Assembly: GCA_947184155.2 (NCBI GenBank)
Contig: CAMXCT020001735.1
Location: forward strand, 432,001-496,000
Direction: 5' to 3'
Source of the DNA: Cladocopium goreaui
Taxonomy: Eukaryota > Sar > Dinophyceae > Suessiales > Symbiodiniaceae
DNA: 64,000 nucleotides
In this document: positions 1 to 11,631 of the stretch, piece after piece
How the letters are laid out: every line of letters begins with the position of its first letter
Numbering within the stretch: position 1 is the stretch's first letter
Translations under genes and position numbers: made by a program
Notes under the pieces: model-generated
The model's input: only the letters and a program-made list of their open reading frames with translations
Told to the model about the DNA's origin: nothing
The model's database searches: none

Positions 1-859
1 AAACATCTCCAACTTTGGGGTCTGAAAATTGGGTATACCCCACAAATAGCCAAATTATGTGGAACATGATATAGTGACAACATATGATAAGCAGCCGTTT
101 TGAGGGATACTCCATGATCAGACAAACCCAACTAGGAGTTTAACCATTAGAAACATATCGGTATGATGGGTATGATGGCATGAAACCAACCATTTTATGT
201 TGATATTTTATGGGATTCAACTAACGAACAAGTGTTGTGAATATCATGGGGATTTTAAAGGAATGATTTGAGGATTTTGATGGTATCTGGAATATGGCGT
301 TTCATTTGGGTGTTTCTGAAAACGGGGTATGCCATACAACATTGTATAGAGAAAAGGATGCACTCATGGATTTAGGGGCATTCTTGATTTTTTGACAAAG
401 CCATTTGGAGATTTTAGAACACATATTAAGAACGATATCATTGACTTTGAAACATAGCTGCTGATCAGCATAATTGATTTTTGACTGACACGTCCGATTC
501 GATCCCAAACTGCAAAGATGAAGATTCCACAAAAACCGATGATTCCTGACAAAGATAGAAATTGCGGTATTTGATGGTCATATTTTTACTGCGGTTCACT
601 GATTCACCCATTTAAAATTATCCCTATTAGGCATGGTTTGGCGAAGTCATTCCCGAATTCCTTCGGGGTATGCTTCATTCCTTCCAGAATTTGGTTGGAA
701 ATTCTGCCGGAAACCTTGGACATGGCGACAGCGAGGCGAAAACAGCTCCGCATGGCCAGCCGAGACCCGAGTCCATAGATGCCATAGCTTCCAGTTCCCA
801 AGTGGTGTTTTTAATGAATGACCGGAAGGGTTTTATACATGGTAAAACACCATGGTATT
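1..859. other. AT-rich, mostly non-coding; family-F-like remnants and one ambiguous exon-like patch
   Basis: The stretch contains copies of the 'TCTGAAAATGGGG' repeat family (near 18-50 and 310-335). A GC-richer patch at about 688-777 is open in frames on both strands. It has a plausible plus acceptor (TTCCAG at 687) and a plausible minus donor. I could not decide its strand, so no exon is called. Confidence 0.3.
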
Positions 860-966
860 TACCATCTGGTTATGACTAACATAGCCATGGAAAATCACCA
901 TGTTTAATAGGTAAACCAACAATAAATGGGCAATTTTCCATGGCTATGTTAAATAACCATAGGGTA
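860..966. mobile_element. Family A hairpin element (TIR MITE/introner-like)
   Basis: Starts TACCATCTGGTTAT and ends ATAACCATAGGGTA. The inner arms CATAGCCATGG and CCATGGCTATG are complementary, so the whole ~107 bp folds into a long hairpin. No transposase is encoded. Confidence 0.75.
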
Positions 967-1043
967 GCCAACATCATTTGTGCCAACTCATTCTATCCCA
1001 TGCCCCATGAGTCACATGAGCATTTCTCGGTGAAATCCACCAG

Positions 1044-1122
1044 GGTCTGTGCCACGCCCAGCAAAGCGGGGCGGGCGCAAAACGGGTCGGCCGGGATCCC
1101 AACGGGGACAATCGGGTGAATG
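1044..1122 (+). CDS. Exon encoding an EF-hand calcium-binding loop
   Basis: One exon of a plus-strand gene. After an acceptor CACCAG, 26 codons are open and end in the peptide GRDPNGDNRVN. This fits the canonical EF-hand loop (D-x-N-G-D-x-R-V), in which the Asp/Asn side chains bind Ca2+. The second half of the loop and the exiting helix would have to come from the next exon, which I did not find. The donor GT at 1123-1124 overlaps the first base of the family A element at 1124-1227, so the element supplies the splice donor. Base composition is much more GC-rich than the flanks. The exon may belong to the EEP gene ending at 20861; that link is inferred from strand and order only. Confidence 0.6.
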
Positions 1123-1123
1123 G

Positions 1124-1227
1124 TACCCTCTGGTAATTTAACATAGCTATTGAAAATGGCCATGTATAGTGGATTTTCCCATTAAAAATGGTGATTTTCC
1201 ACAGTTATGTTAGTTTACCAGAGGGTA
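1124..1227. mobile_element. Family A hairpin element at an exon's splice donor
   Basis: Intact terminal inverted repeats TACCCTCTGGTAA and TTACCAGAGGGTA, with inner arms that pair. It begins at the T of the GT donor of the EF-hand exon. Confidence 0.85.
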
Positions 1228-1579
1228 AATGATGTTGTTTTGCTATGGGACACTTTAGGAAATGGACATTTATAACATCTGGTAGGATAATGTAGGATAG
1301 TGGTTGAACTGTGGTTTGATAATTAAGGAATATGTCATAGCAAAGATACTCAGCATTGTTTGCAAGGTATTCAAGATTAGCCAGGCTAGAGTAGGAAAAT
1401 CATGTTCCAAATTGCTTTAATTTGACTGTAATTTTATAGTTTCCAGGTTCTAAACCCCTCAACCCAGGTTAATTGTGTGCTTCCATTTCAGTAGATGCTG
1501 TTTTCATGGTGATGGATAGCCCAGTATGTGGATGGTCAACCAGTGTTGACACGAAACATTTGACCAAAACCATAGAAGT

Positions 1580-1690
1580 TACTCTCTGGTAATTTGACAT
1601 AGCTATAGGAAAAAAATATGGACAGTCACCACTTTCGGTTAGATATAGTACTTTAACCTATCAATGGTAAAAATGGAAAATCACAACTTT
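1580..1690. mobile_element. Degenerate family A element
   Basis: The left end TACTCTCTGGTAATTTGACA resembles the family A terminus. The right end is not recognisable, so this is an old or truncated copy. Confidence 0.4.
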
Positions 1691-1867
1691 TGGTTAGGAA
1701 AATTAGTCCTAACCAGCTAGACTAGATATTAGATTTTTTGCAGGGTATCTAAGATTCACTGTGGATAAATAATGGGAAGACGCCGAGGCCAACCAAGCTG
1801 AACGTCTACGTGGACTTTCCCGCTCTCTGGCGCGGGGTTATTTAGGTCGGCGATCAGGAATCATATG

Positions 1868-1960
1868 GAAGTTTCTAAAAATGGTGGTACTCCCAATCCA
1901 TCCAGGGCTCGACCATTTTGCATTGAAACCCATGGATTTTGGGGATCCATTTTAAGAAAT
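1868..1960. mobile_element. Family E repeat
   Basis: GAAGTTTCTAAAAATGG at the left and CCATTTTAAGAAATCCCC at the right form the diverged inverted ends shared with the copies at 10317, 17872, 34019, 47748 and 50816. Confidence 0.5.
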
Positions 1961-2244
1961 CCCCATATCTGGTCTGCGGATATGGGAAACTAAAAAGACC
2001 ACTCCGCTGGAGGTTGGTAGCTGGGAAAATTAACTCTAAATTGGTGAATAATATTGAATAATGGGATCATAGAATGGAATATCAATTACTGTAAATGACA
2101 TATGAATGGAATATGAATGGGATTGTGAGTTAACATCTTTGAATTTAATGGGATCCAATCTGGATGAATGAATGGGATGTTGCCAAAGTCTTCAGGTCAG
2201 TGAGTTATTGTTATAGTATGTGGGATGTTGCCAAATTTGATGAT

Positions 2245-2350
2245 TACCCTCTGGAAAACTAACAGTTTGCTATGGAAAATCACAATCTTTATAGGTAAAT
2301 CAACTATAAGTCTGCAATTTTCAATAGCTATGTTAAGCTACCAGTGGGTA
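2245..2350. mobile_element. Family A hairpin element
   Basis: TACCCTCTGGAAA at the left end and TACCAGTGGGTA at the right, with a palindromic interior; 106 bp. Confidence 0.75.
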
Positions 2351-2534
2351 GTGATCATAGACCATACCGTGTATTTGAGGTGGATGAACACCCAGCTATA
2401 TCCAGCATTCTCCAGCTATTTTGGGGTGAACTGCTGCCGAGATTTCATGGGTGACATGACCTTAATGTTCGCCACAGTACTGAGACGTTTGTTCTTTATT
2501 TGTGCATTAGCCACAGATGTTTGTCATAAACATT

Positions 2535-2641
2535 TACCCTCTGGTTATGTCAAAATAGCTATTGAAAATGGCCATTTATAGTGGATTTGCCCATTAAAAA
2601 TGGTGATTTTCCATTGCAAAATGTTAGTTTACCAGAGGGTA
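2535..2641. mobile_element. Family A hairpin element
   Basis: TACCCTCTGGTTAT at the left end and TTACCAGAGGGTA at the right; the interior carries ATTAAAAATGGTGATTTTCC, typical of the family. Confidence 0.8.
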
Positions 2642-3224
2642 TATACATGAATTTCAGTATAAGCACAGGAAGGATCCAATTTGTGGAGAACCCAACTTTG
2701 ACCCATTCCGAATTTGGCATGCTTTACGCGTGACACATATTTTGGGAAAATGTTTGGTTTAGCGTTTGCCTCCTTGAGAATATGTGATCAACAATCATAA
2801 TTCGCTGGCTCACCAGTTTTTGTTGGCCAAACATTTTTTTTGTTTTAATGTTTTGTTTTTTTTTTTCCCGGAAAGGTCTATGTGTCTTCAATTATCCTGC
2901 AAAAATCACATGTGTTTACCATCCCCAAAATTAACATAGACCCCATTCCAACTCCCTATGCATGATAGGGTCCATGTTGGCTGGGGGAATAATATGTTTC
3001 TGGCCAAAATCACAGGTGTGTTGAAACTTCCATTGGGGATTTTGCAGCCATGTTTGATTGACACATATTGACACATTCAAAGGGTAATATCCCCATGATG
3101 TTCCAGATACAAGAAAAAGTTGGAAATCCACTGGATTTTTTTAACCAAAATCATGGAGGTCTGAATGGCCAAAAACTGCGAAAACGATGGGAACATCGCA
3201 TTCAACAGCCATGATCTTCCCTTC

Positions 3225-3345
3225 TCACCTGCGTCACCCGAGGTTCTTTGGCCAATGACACCCACCAGCACATGGCGCGGCTTCAGATCCCGCACCGCGT
3301 GTTGGAGGTCCTGGGGCGGCTTGGAAATGGGATGCTGTAGGGATC
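3225..3345. other. Exon-like patch, strand unresolved
   Basis: A GC-rich island that is convincingly open on both strands. The plus frame gives an amphipathic peptide containing LQIPHRVLEVLGRLGN. The minus frame gives DLKPRHVLVGVIGQ and then a textbook donor (GACGCAG|GTGAGA read on the minus strand, about 3226-3237). Splice quality favours minus; the surrounding exons are plus. No family is recognised. Confidence 0.35.
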
Positions 3346-3745
3346 CTATGGATGTTTAAAAACACAACAGACATGTGGTGATTAATGGTATAAATTGAAT
3401 TTAATTTGACCCATCCTCAATTGTTTTTGCTATTATGGCCTCAGTTAGAAAGTGGCTTCGAAAACCACATGTCAGTGATATATATGATATAGAACCAACT
3501 CTTAGTTGCAGGAGTTAGAATCGCATTTACAACTGTTATGTTAAGGGCTATAAATGTGGGAACATGGCAGTTGAAGTTGGGGTTGATTCACATTTTGGAA
3601 CCCCCCCATCAGCCATTGTGAATTTGGATTCAGCCATGAAAAAATAGGGATTTATAGGGGTGCCAATGGGTATATATTGAATGGGAGATAGAACCAACAA
3701 TATCAATGATGGTTTTTGTCTCTAAACTTGACCGATCATTCGATA

Positions 3746-3852
3746 TACCCTCTGGTAAACTGTCACATAACTATGGAAAATCACCATTTTCAATGGGTAA
3801 ATCCACTATAAATGGCCATTTTCAATAGCTATTTTGACATAACCAGAGGGTA
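3746..3852. mobile_element. Family A hairpin element
   Basis: TACCCTCTGGTAA at the left end, AACCAGAGGGTA at the right, complementary inner arms. Confidence 0.8.
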
Positions 3853-3991
3853 CCAACTTGATATCGGTGAAGACCTGATTTTTTTCATATGGACCAAGAA
3901 GGACGTTCTGGGGATACGATGGGATGATTCAATGTTAAACATAGGGAAGTCATCATAGGGACATCATGGGACATCAGCCTATGTATACAAT

Positions 3992-4107
3992 TACCCGGCC
4001 TGGTAAACATACAAAAAACTGATGGGAAAATCCACCATGTTTAATGGGAACATCAACTATTTCTATGGCCGTTTTTCAATAGCTATGTAACAAATTACTG
4101 GAGGGTA
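3992..4107. mobile_element. Diverged family A element
   Basis: The ends TACCCGGCCTGGTAA and TTACTGGAGGGTA are recognisable, but the interior is diverged and longer. Confidence 0.55.
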
Positions 4108-4129
4108 ATTAATCCCAAAAAATGTTCAT

Positions 4130-4238
4130 GTGGTAATGTGGTAAACCCAATCATAAACAATCCCCAGAATCACCATAAATGGGTCCTGTAAACCATCCCC
4201 GAATGGTGGGTTTATTATTGTGGGTTTCCCACATTACT
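4130..4238. mobile_element. Family B hairpin element
   Basis: Inverted ends around 'ATGTGGTAAACCCAATCATAA' and 'TTATTATTGTGGGTTTCC'. The central motif CACCATAAATGGGT is shared with the copies at 9133, 36916 and 48548. Confidence 0.55.
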
Positions 4239-4660
4239 GTAATATGTAGTTTTATGTAGGATTGTGCTTGCCTGAACCCGAATATGTGTGGTATGGGTCT
4301 TTTGTGCATTACCAATTGGTGGTATAGGCTTGGTCAAAAAAATCGGGGCAAACTGATAATCCAGCGTGAACTTTTCTGGGTACCCTATGGCAAACCCACA
4401 GTGTCTTCCCTTGCGGGTGCTTGCTGAAGTTATTGCAAAAAGACTCCGTAGATTAAGCATGGTACCCAAAAGATGCGATATCCAATATGAAAATCATCTT
4501 GCAGATCCAATTGTTGCGGTTCCATGCAACATCCAATCCTTGACCGCAAGCGATTTCGCGCTTGCGCTTGTCGAATCCAGCTCGCGACAGGGGGGAAAGA
4601 TGCAAAGACTCTTCGAAAAATTGAAAGACATTGAAGAGATCACCTCTGTTGCTCGGATGA

Positions 4661-4740
4661 TGAGTCATGATGAGTCGTGATGAGTCATGATGAGTCATGA
4701 TGAGTCATGATGAGTCATGATGAGTCATGATGAGTCATGG
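4661..4740. repeat. Eight copies of a 10-bp tandem repeat (TGAGTCATGA)
   Basis: Near-perfect tandem array with one CATGA-to-CGTGA change in the second copy and one terminal change. Each unit contains the palindrome TGAGTCA. Confidence 0.9.
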
Positions 4741-5364
4741 ATAGCGATGGTGTATCAACAAATTGGTATTTCAGCAGCCACAATGGTGATAAAGAATCAT
4801 CGGATATTTGTGGAAGTTTAAGATATAACTGATAAAACTAACCAACAATATACAGTATATGGAATTATATGGATGTGTCTGAAAATGGGCTGTACCCCCC
4901 AAAATTTCAAAATGGTTACTATTGAAATACGGACAATTATGATGAAGCATATAATTTTGAGGGTACCGTATTTTAAGACGAACCCAGATATAATTGAGAT
5001 TCAATCAACATTAGTAGCCCGGCAATTAGTAAATTCCATCGATAATACGCATATTCATTACTATAACTACATCAATACTAATGGGTTTTACAGTTAAATT
5101 CTTGATGTCAGCCCCGATTAATAAACACTGGTCTGTTTAATTGAAGGGTGCCATTTTAATACCAGATGAACTCACGTTTTGGCGGAGAATACACCAAATT
5201 AATTAGCAATGGTTCATTAATCGGGGGCTGATGGGATATGTCATGTAACGTAAGAGATTATAAGTACAACAGTACAACCATGATATCGAGCTAAAGATAA
5301 GAAGTTCTGGTTTTATATGGTTTTATCACAACTATCAAACAACTACATAATATCAATTTTATAT

Positions 5365-5473
5365 TACCATCTGGTTATTTAACATAGCCATGGAAAATCA
5401 CCATTTTTAATAGGTAAACCATCTACAAATGGGCCATCTATACCATGGCTATGTTAGTCATAACCAGAGGGTA
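5365..5473. mobile_element. Family A hairpin element
   Basis: TACCATCTGGTTAT and ATAACCAGAGGGTA ends. The bases just after its right end (TAG, then ATTGAG) could serve as acceptors for an open 23-codon stretch at about 5482-5550. Confidence 0.75.
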
Positions 5474-5667
5474 GGTATTGAGGACGATTCTTGGACAAGG
5501 GAGACGATCAACAACTGGATCGAAAAAATCTCCCAACGAGGACCCATGTGGTGATGCGCCCAAAGCAGAGTTGCCTGGCTTCGAAGATTCCTGGCCTGGA
5601 TCATCGTCACCATCACAGTAGTAAGAATAGTAGTAATCATCATGAGATGGACGATAACGTTAAGAAC

Positions 5668-5905
5668 ATATAACGTATAATAATAATAATGATAATGATA
5701 ATACTTATTATTAGTAATAGTAAGCTTAATAATGATGATGATGATGATGATGATAATCATCATCATCGTCGTCGTCATCATCATCGTCGTCATCATCATA
5801 ATCATCATTTTTATCATGATCATCATCGCCATCACCATTGTGAACATTCTTGTCATTGTATCATAAACATTATCAACAACCTCGTCATCATCGTCATCGT
5901 GATCC
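5668..5905. repeat. ATC/GAT trinucleotide microsatellite
   Basis: Runs of TAA, GAT and CAT triplets with interruptions. The long apparent reading frames here (poly-Asp, poly-His, poly-Met/Ile) are artefacts of the repeat. Confidence 0.85.
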
Positions 5906-5929
5906 TTGTTATCATGGTTTTATTTTGAT

Positions 5930-7163
5930 GTTTCTGGTGATGGATCAGTCGTTGTTCCGGATGCCATATAGTTGTTTGGCCACGGGCAGAACGCAACACA
6001 CCCTACCACACCACACAAAACGGCACTTTCTTAGGTGTATGTAAGCTTATCTGGAAAAACACACTGCACACGTACCCTTCAGTAAAATTGCATATAGAAT
6101 ACCCAGCATGAAAGTAGATCATTGTCCTTCGAAATCATGGATGTGCCATATCATTGTCCTTCGAAATCATGGAGGGTAACATAGGGTAACTTGATGTAAA
6201 ATTATGTAAATAGCATTAGAACGGCAACCGCAATTTGTGGATGGTTCGTAATTATGGATGTCCTATCACAACATAATGTATGGATCCCCCGCATTATGGG
6301 ATACACAACATGTTTGGATCCCCCGCATTATTGCATACCCCAGTTCTAAGTTGGTTTATAGGTGTATAAATCCCTCTGACATCAATTGATTAGGTATATC
6401 TGGAATACATCCTACTTGTAATTGGTTTACAGACCTTATAAACCCATATAAACCCCATTCACTATATAGTTGTAACATGTTGTAACCATAAACCCTAGTT
6501 ATGCTAGTTATGTTCACCGACTTAGCTAAGGATTCGGGTTGCCCTAGCGTGAATAGCCGCTATGACCACTTGAGGTTTCACCATGGCAATGACATGGCGC
6601 TGAAAGTGAAGTGCCTTGGTTCAATGATTTCTAGGGTTTTCTTAGTGATTTCATAGTCAGTTTTAGGGGTTTTTCAGGAATTTATTGGGATGTTTTATTT
6701 TTTTTTCCGGGTTTCTTTGGGAATTGATATAGACGTTTAAAGGACATTTTATTTATTATAATTTATAGAGATTCATATATGGATGTTTCGTGGTTCTTAT
6801 GGAATGTAAAAAAAATCTGGGTGTTTTTAAGGGGTTATTAGTTTTTTTTTTTGTTTAATGGGTTTTACGATTTTCTAGTGATTTGTTAGCGATGTATAGG
6901 GATCTCCTCAGAAAGATAGAAAAGTAACATCTCACCGAAATAGTCATAGATTTATCGTTTCTATTGTGTTGGGGGATTTAACAGTACCATATTTTGGCCC
7001 CAAGTTTTAAAGTTTGTTATTGTTGTTTTAATCTTTTGGTGGTTGCTATAGATATTAGTCATAGCTGGATGCAGGTTTGTCATATGTGGAAGGTACCTAC
7101 CCAGCTGATCAATGCGCCGGCTCCCGGAGCCGGTGTATATGACAATCGAGGAAAGTCATGATC
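5930..7163. other. AT-rich spacer
   Basis: No exon with both splice sites was seen. Two near-copies of 'GGATCCCCCGCATTATG' at 6281 and 6315 and poly-T runs near 6700-6860 are the only visible structure. Confidence 0.4.
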
Positions 7164-7269
7164 TACCCTCTGGTAATTTAACGTAGCTATTGAAAATGAC
7201 CATAGAAAAAGTGGATTTTCCCATTAAAAATGGTGATTTTCCATAGCTATGTTAGTTTACCAGAGGGTA
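7164..7269. mobile_element. Family A hairpin element
   Basis: TACCCTCTGGTAATTTAAC at the left end and GTTAGTTTACCAGAGGGTA at the right; 106 bp. Confidence 0.85.
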
Positions 7270-7290
7270 ATGATCTATCTGTATCCAATC

Positions 7291-7411
7291 TACCCTCTGG
7301 TAAATTAACATAGACCCTGCAAAAAATACTGAAAATAACGATGTTTTGAGTGGAGAACTAATCTTCCAACCCCGATGAATGCCAGGGTCTATGTTAATTT
7401 ACTGGAGGGTA
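7291..7411. mobile_element. Family A subtype (A2) element
   Basis: The same outer ends (TACCCTCTGGTAA and TTTACTGGAGGGTA) enclose a different inner arm, AACATAGACCCTGC and GCCAGGGTCTATGTT. A fragment of the same subtype lies at about 16286-16333. Confidence 0.7.
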
Positions 7412-7912
7412 AGTGTTGGCTTTTCTGTTGCAATGTTTGATTTTCAGAGGGTGTGACTTTGGCACATGTTGGTTCAGAGATCTTCTGTGGTAATCCCATT
7501 TTTACAACCCAAGACTGATTTGAAATGCCGGACTAAAAAAGCAGTATCATTCAATGACCAGTAATTGACAATGAATTAACTACCAATAGACCATCATGAT
7601 GACCATTATGGTTATTGCTAATAATTATTTTATAGCAATAATCATTACGAATAACTCTTAAGAACAACAAAAACAACTGTTGATGAGATTTGAAAATACA
7701 AAGAACAACTACAATATTTCGTAGTAAATCGCAAGAACTATGAATGTCAAAACTATTGGTATCTATCAGATGCTATTAGTAGTACAGTAGTACATAATGG
7801 TACATAACAATAATTATTCACAAAAAAACGGTAGTAACTATTGATAATGTAACAGCAAAAGTAGCTATGAGTTGCAAATAACAAATTCGCTATTCATGAT
7901 CATCCATCATAG

Positions 7913-8041
7913 ACCACGGTGGTGCCTTCGCCAGGCCTGAGATCGGTGGTGCCTTCGCCGAACAGCTCAAGGGCCTTTGGGGCAACGCTGCCGGAGTCAG
8001 TGGGGCGACCCAAAAAGCAAGGGGGCGGGGGAGCTTTGAAG
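7913..8041 (+). CDS. Exon candidate, unrecognised
   Basis: A GC-rich exon between an acceptor (CATCATAG) and a donor (TTTGAAG|GTCCCC). The frame giving GGAFAEQLKGLWGNAAGV is open for 42 codons with two leading bases. The other plus frame and a minus frame are also open, so the reading is not certain. No family is recognised. Confidence 0.4.
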
Positions 8042-9022
8042 GTCCCCGTGGTATTTGAACCCCCACAGGGCCACAGGGGGCCCCTAAAACTAACTATATA
8101 TATATATATATCATTATATATCCTATATATATATACATCCACTTCAAACTGGAACTGACCAGCTTGTTTTTTCTCTTTTTTTTCGAAGGAGTTATACAAT
8201 ACCTGAGTTATTGTGGGTGAACTGACCCGTAGTAGGGAAAGCTATGACCCAACTAGTATTTCATGAGATAAGATAAGGGTCGTTTTATGTCGTTTTCATA
8301 TCTCATCTCAGTTGCAAAGTAACGAGTATCCCCAGCTATGTTATATGGTACAATATGATTTGCGGCATATATCGATAATTATGTATGTATATAGTGCATC
8401 TAGTGCAATATTATATATACACCTACGTTTTTACAGTCTTAAATAGTGATGATTGACCACTTGCTGGGATGCACTTCCAAGTACTTACTATACAAATCTG
8501 GCCATGAATCTGAAGTATCCTACAAAGAATATGCAACATGATTGTTGAACTGTTGGGCTCCAACCATCACCTTTTTCTTGGGGCTTTTGGGATGAACATC
8601 AAGGATCGCTCTGAAACAACCAGGTCCCCCTTTGCGCGCCCCTGGCAGATCCCATCCCCACCTTGGATCCCACGTCATAAACCAGCCATGTTGGGTGACC
8701 AGTGACCAGTGACCATACCACCTATATATGGTGATGACTGGGGGATGCTCAGAAGCCTCAGGTCCAGGGGATTTGAGTCATCCATTGGTGAGGCCGGCAG
8801 AATTCGTCACAAGCCTCATAGGGTGGTTTGTTAACATTGTAAAAAAATGGAGGATTCCCAAAACTCACCATGAAATTCCAGAAAAATCCCGGGAAACAAT
8901 ATCTGTCAATGTTTGGATGATTTGGACAGACATGGCCCCCCCGGGGGTTTGGACATCCCTCAAAGATGTCCCTGGCGGAGGCTGGCCTATTTTTTGAATG
9001 GACAACATCCACGACGGATGAG

Positions 9023-9080
9023 GATGGTGCTGGAGGCCGCGGGACCGGGCTACCCGTTCGAAATCGTCGCCGTTCGAAGA
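9023..9080 (+). CDS. Exon candidate, unrecognised
   Basis: After GATGAG, the frame reads MVLEAAGPGYPFEIVAVRRE, which is protein-like with a beta-strand pattern. The donor would be the non-canonical AGA|GA. It lies in plus-strand order with the EF-hand and EEP exons; membership of that gene is inferred. Confidence 0.35.
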
Positions 9081-9132
9081 GAAGAAACATGTGATATTCG
9101 GATACCCAAAATTGCCAGACAATACGGTATTC

Positions 9133-9231
9133 ATGTGGTTAAAACAATCATAAACCATTCCCAAAATCAGCATAAATGGGTGGTATAAGCCATCAAACAT
9201 GGGGTGGTTCATGGCATTGATTTAACCACAT
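9133..9231. mobile_element. Family B hairpin element
   Basis: ATGTGGTTAAAACAATCATAA at the left pairs with the right end TGATTTAACCACAT. The interior has AGCATAAATGGGTGG. Confidence 0.65.
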
Positions 9232-9580
9232 CAGTATTATTTCATGGTACTCCAAAGACTAGAGGTTTACCTGGTGGGCGTTGAAGCGTTGAAAGATGAC
9301 ATAATGATAGCAGTCAGTTGGGTCAGTTGGGGCAGTTGGCATATGAGCAGTGTTCAAAACTCCAGTTGGTTGATGATTAGTTTAGGGGATTATCATGATC
9401 CTTTTACAACACAAATAATGGGAATATCACAATCAAAAAATAGGAAAACCATGGAAACACATCCTATCAACCAGCCAGTCTATAGGGTGTTGACTATCCC
9501 TGGTTATAGAATGCAACTTCGTTGCCGGTTGCACCGTTGCACCTCTATGACTCCATGGTTGCACCTCTGCAACTATCCCT

Positions 9581-9858
9581 CTCGTTGTCGTTGTTGTTGT
9601 TGTTGTTGTTCTTCTTCTTCTTCTTGTTCTTCTGTTTCTTCTTGTTTTTCTTATTTTTCTTATTATTCTTATTGTTGTTGTTGCAGTTGCAGTTGCAGTT
9701 GCAGTTGTTGTTGTTGTTGTTCTAATTATGTTTTCTTTTTATTTTTCTTATTCTTATTGTTGCTGTTCCAGTTGCAGTTGCTGTTGTTGTTGTTGTTGTT
9801 GCTGTTGTTGTTGTTGTTGTCGTTGTTGTCGTTGTTGTCGTTGTTGTCGTTGTTGTCG

Positions 9859-9916
<58 letters not shown>

Positions 9917-10049
9917 CCTTGTTGATGTTTTTGTTGTTGTCCTCCTTGTTGTCCTTGTTGTTGTCCTTGGTGTTGTCCTTGTTGTTGTCCTTGTTGTTGT
10001 CCTTGTTGTTGTTGTTGTTGTTGTCGTTGTTGTCGTTGTTGTCGTTGTT
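9581..10049. repeat. TTG-rich microsatellite (~470 bp)
   Basis: TTG repeats interrupted by TTC, TCG and TTGCAG units. Long apparent poly-Leu or poly-Cys frames are low-complexity artefacts. Confidence 0.9.
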
Positions 10050-10316
10050 AGAACATAGCGCTGTGTTTGTATGCAGGATTTTCTAAGAATCAGTTGCTTT
10101 GGTCAGAACCTAACATAATTATAGTTGTTTGTCAGTCAAAAGTTTTTGTATGTTTGATAAATAGATATAAATAGCTATTTTTACCAATCGTTGCTGTCTA
10201 ATTCCCGGAGCGTTGCTCTTTGATTCTCTTTTTGGTTCAAACAAGCCACTTTTTGCCTGAAACACCAGAAATGAAATCAGAATTCGGCTGCAAAGCCCCA
10301 CTTTTTCTCACCAGGA

Positions 10317-10430
10317 AGCAGGTTTCCTAAGTGGGGGTACCCTCAAATCATCCATTTATAGATGGATTTTTCATGAAATATACCATCCATTTTAGGCTAT
10401 CTCCATTTATGCAACCCCCCATATAGTTTT
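10317..10430. mobile_element. Family E repeat
   Basis: AGGTTTCCTAAGTGGGGGTA at the left end, the family core AAATCATCCATTTATAG, and a GGGGTTGCATAAATGG-like inverted right end. Confidence 0.6.
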
Positions 10431-10506
10431 AGGATGTTTAAGGGTCCTATATCCCAAATGCTGCGAAAAAACCCTTTCCATTCTGACTTGGCCTGGCTAT
10501 GGCCAG

Positions 10507-10579
10507 AGGCCTTTGATTGCGCCTGTAAGGGCAGCATCAATCAGGAGGACAAATGGACCATGGTCACCGATGGAGTCCT
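10507..10579 (+). CDS. Exon candidate, unrecognised
   Basis: Acceptor GCTATGGCCAG, donor CCT|GTAAAG. The frame (two leading bases) reads FDCACKGSINQEDKWTMV and is strongly protein-like. A stop lies only just past the donor, as expected for an exon edge. It sits in order with the EEP gene exons; no domain is assigned. Confidence 0.5.
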
Positions 10580-10600
10580 GTAAAGTAAACGAAAGCAAGT

Positions 10601-10703
10601 AACATATGGTAATTTAACATAGCTATTGAACATGGCCATTTTTAGTGGATTTTCCCATTAAACATGGTGATTTTCCATAGTTATGTTAGTTTACCAGAGG
10701 GTA
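10601..10703. mobile_element. Family A element with an altered left end
   Basis: The right end TTACCAGAGGGTA is intact, but the left TACCCTCTGG is replaced by TAACATATGG. The same GTAACATATGG follows the right end, giving an 11-bp direct repeat around the copy. Confidence 0.7.
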
Positions 10704-11576
10704 ACATATGGAAGATCAATGAAACTAGTCCGTGAAAGTAGATCAGTGTCCGGAGCGGATTTTTTTTCTTTTGCATATTATGTGAATTGACTGGTTGCTG
10801 AACCCACCATTTTCTCCAACTTAAATTCCAATGATTCAATAGTACAGTAATTTGCGGCTCAGTTGGGAGGACACGTTTTGAGTCAATTCTACGGCCCCTT
10901 AAATAGCTAAATTGGTGTCTAACGAGGTTAGCTAAGGCTCATGGGATCTCCGGGATATACAACGACCAACACCACTGGAGGGTGCAGCACAAATGATGAT
11001 GTTACTGTAGGGTATGTATGCCGAAATAACCGCACGTTTCAGGTGAGTGAATTATGATAATTCAGAATGATGCTATTCTAGTATCCAATTCTTGGGTGTA
11101 GGGGAAACATACCAAAAGATGCGGAAAGCCCATCCACAAATGCTGGGTTTTCCATATCCATGTTAATTTACAGGAGGGTAGGATCATCTCCAATTAAGAT
11201 CTATAGTAATGATGAGTTATGGATTGTAACAGGAAGAACCGAACCAATTTTCTTGGTTCAGAGTTCCAAAATAACGATCATTTGAGTTCAATCAATACGT
11301 TTTTTCAAAGGATAGATACCAGGTGCCGTGCCGTTGGAATTTTTCATCATGTTTGCTCAGAGCTTTTGTCCAAAAGCTGCAGGAAGGAATCCAAAACCTG
11401 CCTTCCCTCCAGAAACCGCTAATAAAAATCATGCGATTGGTTCAAAGTCACATAAAATCAGAGGAAACACATCATGATCATCATGGGGTTGCAATCCCAC
11501 TTCTTACTCTTTATGCCCCGATTTATGCCATCTGAACGGATCAATCCCATGGTTAGTCCCCAATCTGTGGCGCGAG

Positions 11577-11631
11577 GACTTCTGTACTGGCCTTGAGCTG
11601 ATGGCGCGGCAACCTGGAGGGGTTGGTGACG
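11577..11631 (+). CDS. Exon candidate, unrecognised
   Basis: Acceptor GGCGCGAG, donor GACG|GTTGG. The 18-codon frame DFCTGLELMARQPGGVGD is open. EEP proteins often carry a 'GLA-hydrophobic-R' strand, but the match is too weak to call. Confidence 0.35.

Noticed and set aside
9244-10086. 280-codon plus frame ending in a long Leu/Ser stretch
   Set aside because: Most of it is the TTG microsatellite, and the part before the repeat is AT-rich without splice or domain support.
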